64,000 nt of DNA from Aureobasidium sp. EXF-3400 (lineage: Eukaryota > Ascomycota > Dothideomycetes > Dothideales > Saccotheciaceae). Position numbers and translations under genes: made by a program. The notes beneath the pieces are model-generated. The model saw only the letters and a program-made list of their open reading frames with translations. It made no database searches and was not told the origin of the DNA. Location of the stretch: assembly GCA_024195585.1 (NCBI GenBank), contig SWBL01000108.1, positions 62,001 to 126,000 on the forward strand, written 5' to 3'. The stretch's first letter is position 1. The number at the start of each line of letters is the position of its first letter. This document shows, in pieces, positions 61,430-64,000 of this stretch.

Positions 61430-64000
61430 TCAAGAGCGACGGAAGCGTGGCAAAGCATGCCTTCCCATATCGATCGCAAACCATCTCTTGATCTCTCTCA
61501 AACAAACGCCAGCAGCGATATACTTCCAGCTCTGCAATTCTCCCACCTTTCTGTCTCCATCTGATGGCTCGTTCATACCAACGGCGAGACAAGCAAGTGC
61601 TCTGGGCAGAGCTTCCTCATTGCGGTCGTTTTCGTCGTAGTCACCGTCGATGATGCGAGAGATGGTGAACGTGAGGACTTCCTCAAGCTGTTTGCGCATG
61701 GCTTGAGTGAGTTCACGGACGCGTTTCGATTGCTTGCCGCCGTCACGGCCGAGGATGGTGCCGGAGAAGATTTCGGTCTCCGTCAGAGGATGACGAGGGG
61801 ACGAAGCAAATTGATAGAGTGATTGGAGCAAGGTCTGCTCGTATCTGTGGAACAGTCAGTGACTTTGAGCGATGTGATCGAGCGGTCGAACTCACCCGTA
61901 TTTGATCTGTCTAGCCAGATCCAGGTGGTGCTCCCACTGAATGATCTCTGTGTGCTGCTGGATGTAAGTCCAGAGAGTTGGGAGCACAGAATCTTCTTGA
62001 TCAGGAGACACTCTGCTAGCATTCTGCAGGTCTCTCAAGAACATGTGCTCATCAATGGCACGGTAAAGGTGACCAAGCGCCTTCTCACTGCGATAATAGC
62101 GGACTGCGCGGATGTTATCCAGATCGCCCATGGGATCGCTCTCATCTTCTTCCTCGTTCTGAACCGCATCTTCCAAGCTTGTGAGTCCACAGGACTCAAT
62201 GATAACACGGGGACTATGAGCCATGAAATCGGGCTTTGCAGACTGAGCCTTTGGAGCCAAATCAATGCTCACCTAAAACAGTTAGCCTATGAATCATACC
62301 ATTTATACACCCATGTACCGTCGTTCTCAACTCCGCGCTCTCCGCAGTAGTAGACAGCAACATGACACCAAAGAAATGTACGCCCATCTCGAGAACGACC
62401 TTCGCGACAATCTTCAACGAGCACATGGGGAAAAAAGTCAAACTTACCGCTATACCAGTCTTTGAAAAGTCGACAGCTGTTGATGCCATGCCTGCAAGCT
62501 TGATGCAGTCGGGGTCGAATACGCCGTATGGCCTCTGGTCGGCCAGCTGTACGTGGCGGCTACATATCTGACCCAATTGATCGGTCTCCATGAACTGGAT
62601 AAAGAAAGAGCTCATATCGGTGATAGTGACCTCGTGCTCAAGCTCCATACCGGGAACGCGAGGGTAGTCAGCTGGGGGAGCAATATCTCTTTGAGGCATC
62701 AGAGTGGGCTCAAAGATAACATTGTAGAGATCTCCATCCAGATCACCACCACTCAACTGACCTGGAGTAAAGGCTCGATTAGCATGTCCTCAAAGCTTTA
62801 GATTCAGGAATCTCGGATTGACTTACTGGGTAGATCACGGTTGCCGTGCTGACTGAAGACAACGCAATTACGAAGGTGACTGAGGGGAGAGTCGTCGGGC
62901 ACGTCGATGGCCTCCACCGTTCTGATATCGCCTGGATGAAGTGCCGGAGAGCGTGTGATGATGACTTTACCTCCTGTGAGGACTTTCCTGGGCTCATCCA
63001 AGGCACTCTGAGTGACAACGTAGATCTGGCCTTCTTTCAGATACCCGGTCTCGTCCATAATACCAAAGAGAGTTATGCCGTTCTCGACAGGTATACGACC
63101 CCTATATTTGATCTCGCGCAACTTTGTGATCACAGCCATCTCAACAACCCCACGGAGGAATGTGTCGTCGTGGTACTCAAAACCAATATCGGACAGCATC
63201 TTCAGGAGACCTGGTAGTCGTGCGGCTTTGCTAGTTTGTGTTTCGTTGAGGAGGAGAGAGGCGTTGAAAGTATTCGTAGTCATCATCCGCAGCCTCTCCA
63301 CCGCTCTGTCTTGTAGTGTCATGAAAGATTCGAGAGGAACATCCAGATCTTCAAGGATCTTAATGAACTGACGATTGAGTACCATTGGGTATGGTCGCCA
63401 TGCCGCACCGCAGACCTCGAGTGTGATCGAGCTCGAGCCCGTAAATTTTTCCATGGAAGGCCGAATATTGAACTGATCCTCGACAAGGCGGGAATCCAAA
63501 GATACCACCCCTTTTGCACCAGCGAATCTGATCTGAAGAATGACGGGCTTGAGAGTGCGCCTCGATCCATACACACGCCAAACTTTTTGAAGCAGACCAA
63601 AAAAATTGTACCGCAACCATCGCTGAAGCATCGACCGTTGCGTTCGACGTCCCGAAGCCTGATCTGTATATCAGCTTCCACTTCCACAGTTCCGGTGGTA
63701 TCAGAGAAGGCTTGTCCGATACGGGCTGCACATTTTGCTGGGATACGTATGTGTCCGAAGTCCCCCAAGTTTTTGATGAGCTCTGGAGCGGATAGAATTC
63801 TTCCTGAGAGTTCAAAAGGCGCCATGAACCAGCAAGTCTGTGAGCGAAGACTTGAATGCGAGAACCCCAAGAATGAGAAGCTTTTCCCTGCGATGTGATA
63901 TCCCGACTCTATGAACGTCTTGAAACGAACATAAACACCTTTTTGTTCGGAATGAGCATCATAACATACAGGTTCGCCATTTTCGTCTGTGAAGGTGACT
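61430..64000 (-). CDS. RNA-dependent RNA polymerase (RNAi type), 5' end beyond window, apparent frameshift
   Basis: Cellular RdRP of the QDE-1/SAD-1/Rdp1 family that makes double-stranded RNA for silencing. Minus-strand exons visible: from the right edge to 62827, 62761-62448, 62272-61896 and 61844-61430. The catalytic metal site is SGGDLDGDLYN (D-x-D-G-D) just after the 62827/62761 junction. Upstream hallmarks are FLGFSHSSLRSQTCWFMAPF, RFAGAKGVVSLD and RVLTGGKVIITRSPALHPGD-like sequence (KVIITRSPALHPGD). The 175-base intron at 62273-62447 is long for this window. Between FSDGCGTI and GLLQKVW the frame changes by one base at a run of seven A (63599-63605, T on the coding strand). One more T would restore a continuous frame, and no plausible intron fits. 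Either a sequencing/assembly indel or a broken gene. Confidence 0.85.

Noticed and set aside
63570..63620. An intron to explain the RdRP frame change
   Set aside because: The only GT-AG pair in phase encloses about 30 bases without a branch point, and it would delete conserved residues.
1..64000. CRISPR arrays, prokaryotic operons, insertion sequences or viral genes
   Set aside because: None seen; spliceosomal introns and gene families show a eukaryotic chromosome, and the RdRP is of the cellular silencing type.

Overview
The window is nuclear DNA from a filamentous ascomycete (Pezizomycotina; Dothideomycetes is my guess, not proven). Supporting signs are short introns of about 45-60 bases with GTAAGT-type donors and CTGAC/CTAAC branch points, compact genes on both strands with no operons, fungus-specific families (CFEM/GPI wall protein, SDS23, SYS1, Mtr-type amino acid transporter) and a eukaryotic RNA-dependent RNA polymerase. 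I built 22 protein-coding models, 13 of them multi-exon and joined by hand at splice sites that keep the conserved protein in frame. I also annotated at least four broken or decayed loci, one doubtful ORF, and the intergenic stretches.

Layout. 0-2.5 kb: MTQ2 (release-factor methyltransferase) converges on an Mtr-like amino acid transporter. 2.5-6.1 kb: gene-poor, with two decayed genes for charged, probably nuclear proteins and three copies of a small hairpin repeat. 6.1-18.5 kb: an ASPM/Asp-like calmodulin-binding CH/IQ protein, an APC amino acid permease divergent from a phytanoyl-CoA-type 2OG dioxygenase, and the Sgs1/BLM RecQ helicase. 19-25.7 kb: a PLP decarboxylase, a four-helix membrane protein of unknown function, and mitoferrin. 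26.5-38.1 kb: mitochondrial asparaginyl-tRNA synthetase, a small secreted protein, SYS1 divergent from COA6, TFIIIC subunit TFC4 and a large mitochondrial-type protein. 38.5-44 kb: a nuclear protein possibly related to RSC subunit Rsc58, and a secreted type-B carboxylesterase. 44.9-53.5 kb: eIF2A, a three-KH RNA-binding protein, a BTB protein with a Cys-rich tail, and SDS23. 53.5-57.4 kb: gene-poor, with a broken CFEM fragment and another decayed gene. 57.4-60.8 kb: a 1149-residue CFEM/GPI wall protein. 61.4-64 kb: the 3' part of an RNA-dependent RNA polymerase that runs off the right edge and carries an apparent one-base frameshift.

Most genes are housekeeping and do not form one pathway. 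Four have mitochondrial roles (mitoferrin, AsnRS, COA6, the 909-residue protein) but are interleaved with unrelated genes. The unusual material is the two decayed zones (4.0-5.8 kb and 53.8-54.7 kb), the hairpin family, the RdRP frameshift, and several splice sites where the alternative outcome is an immediate stop.
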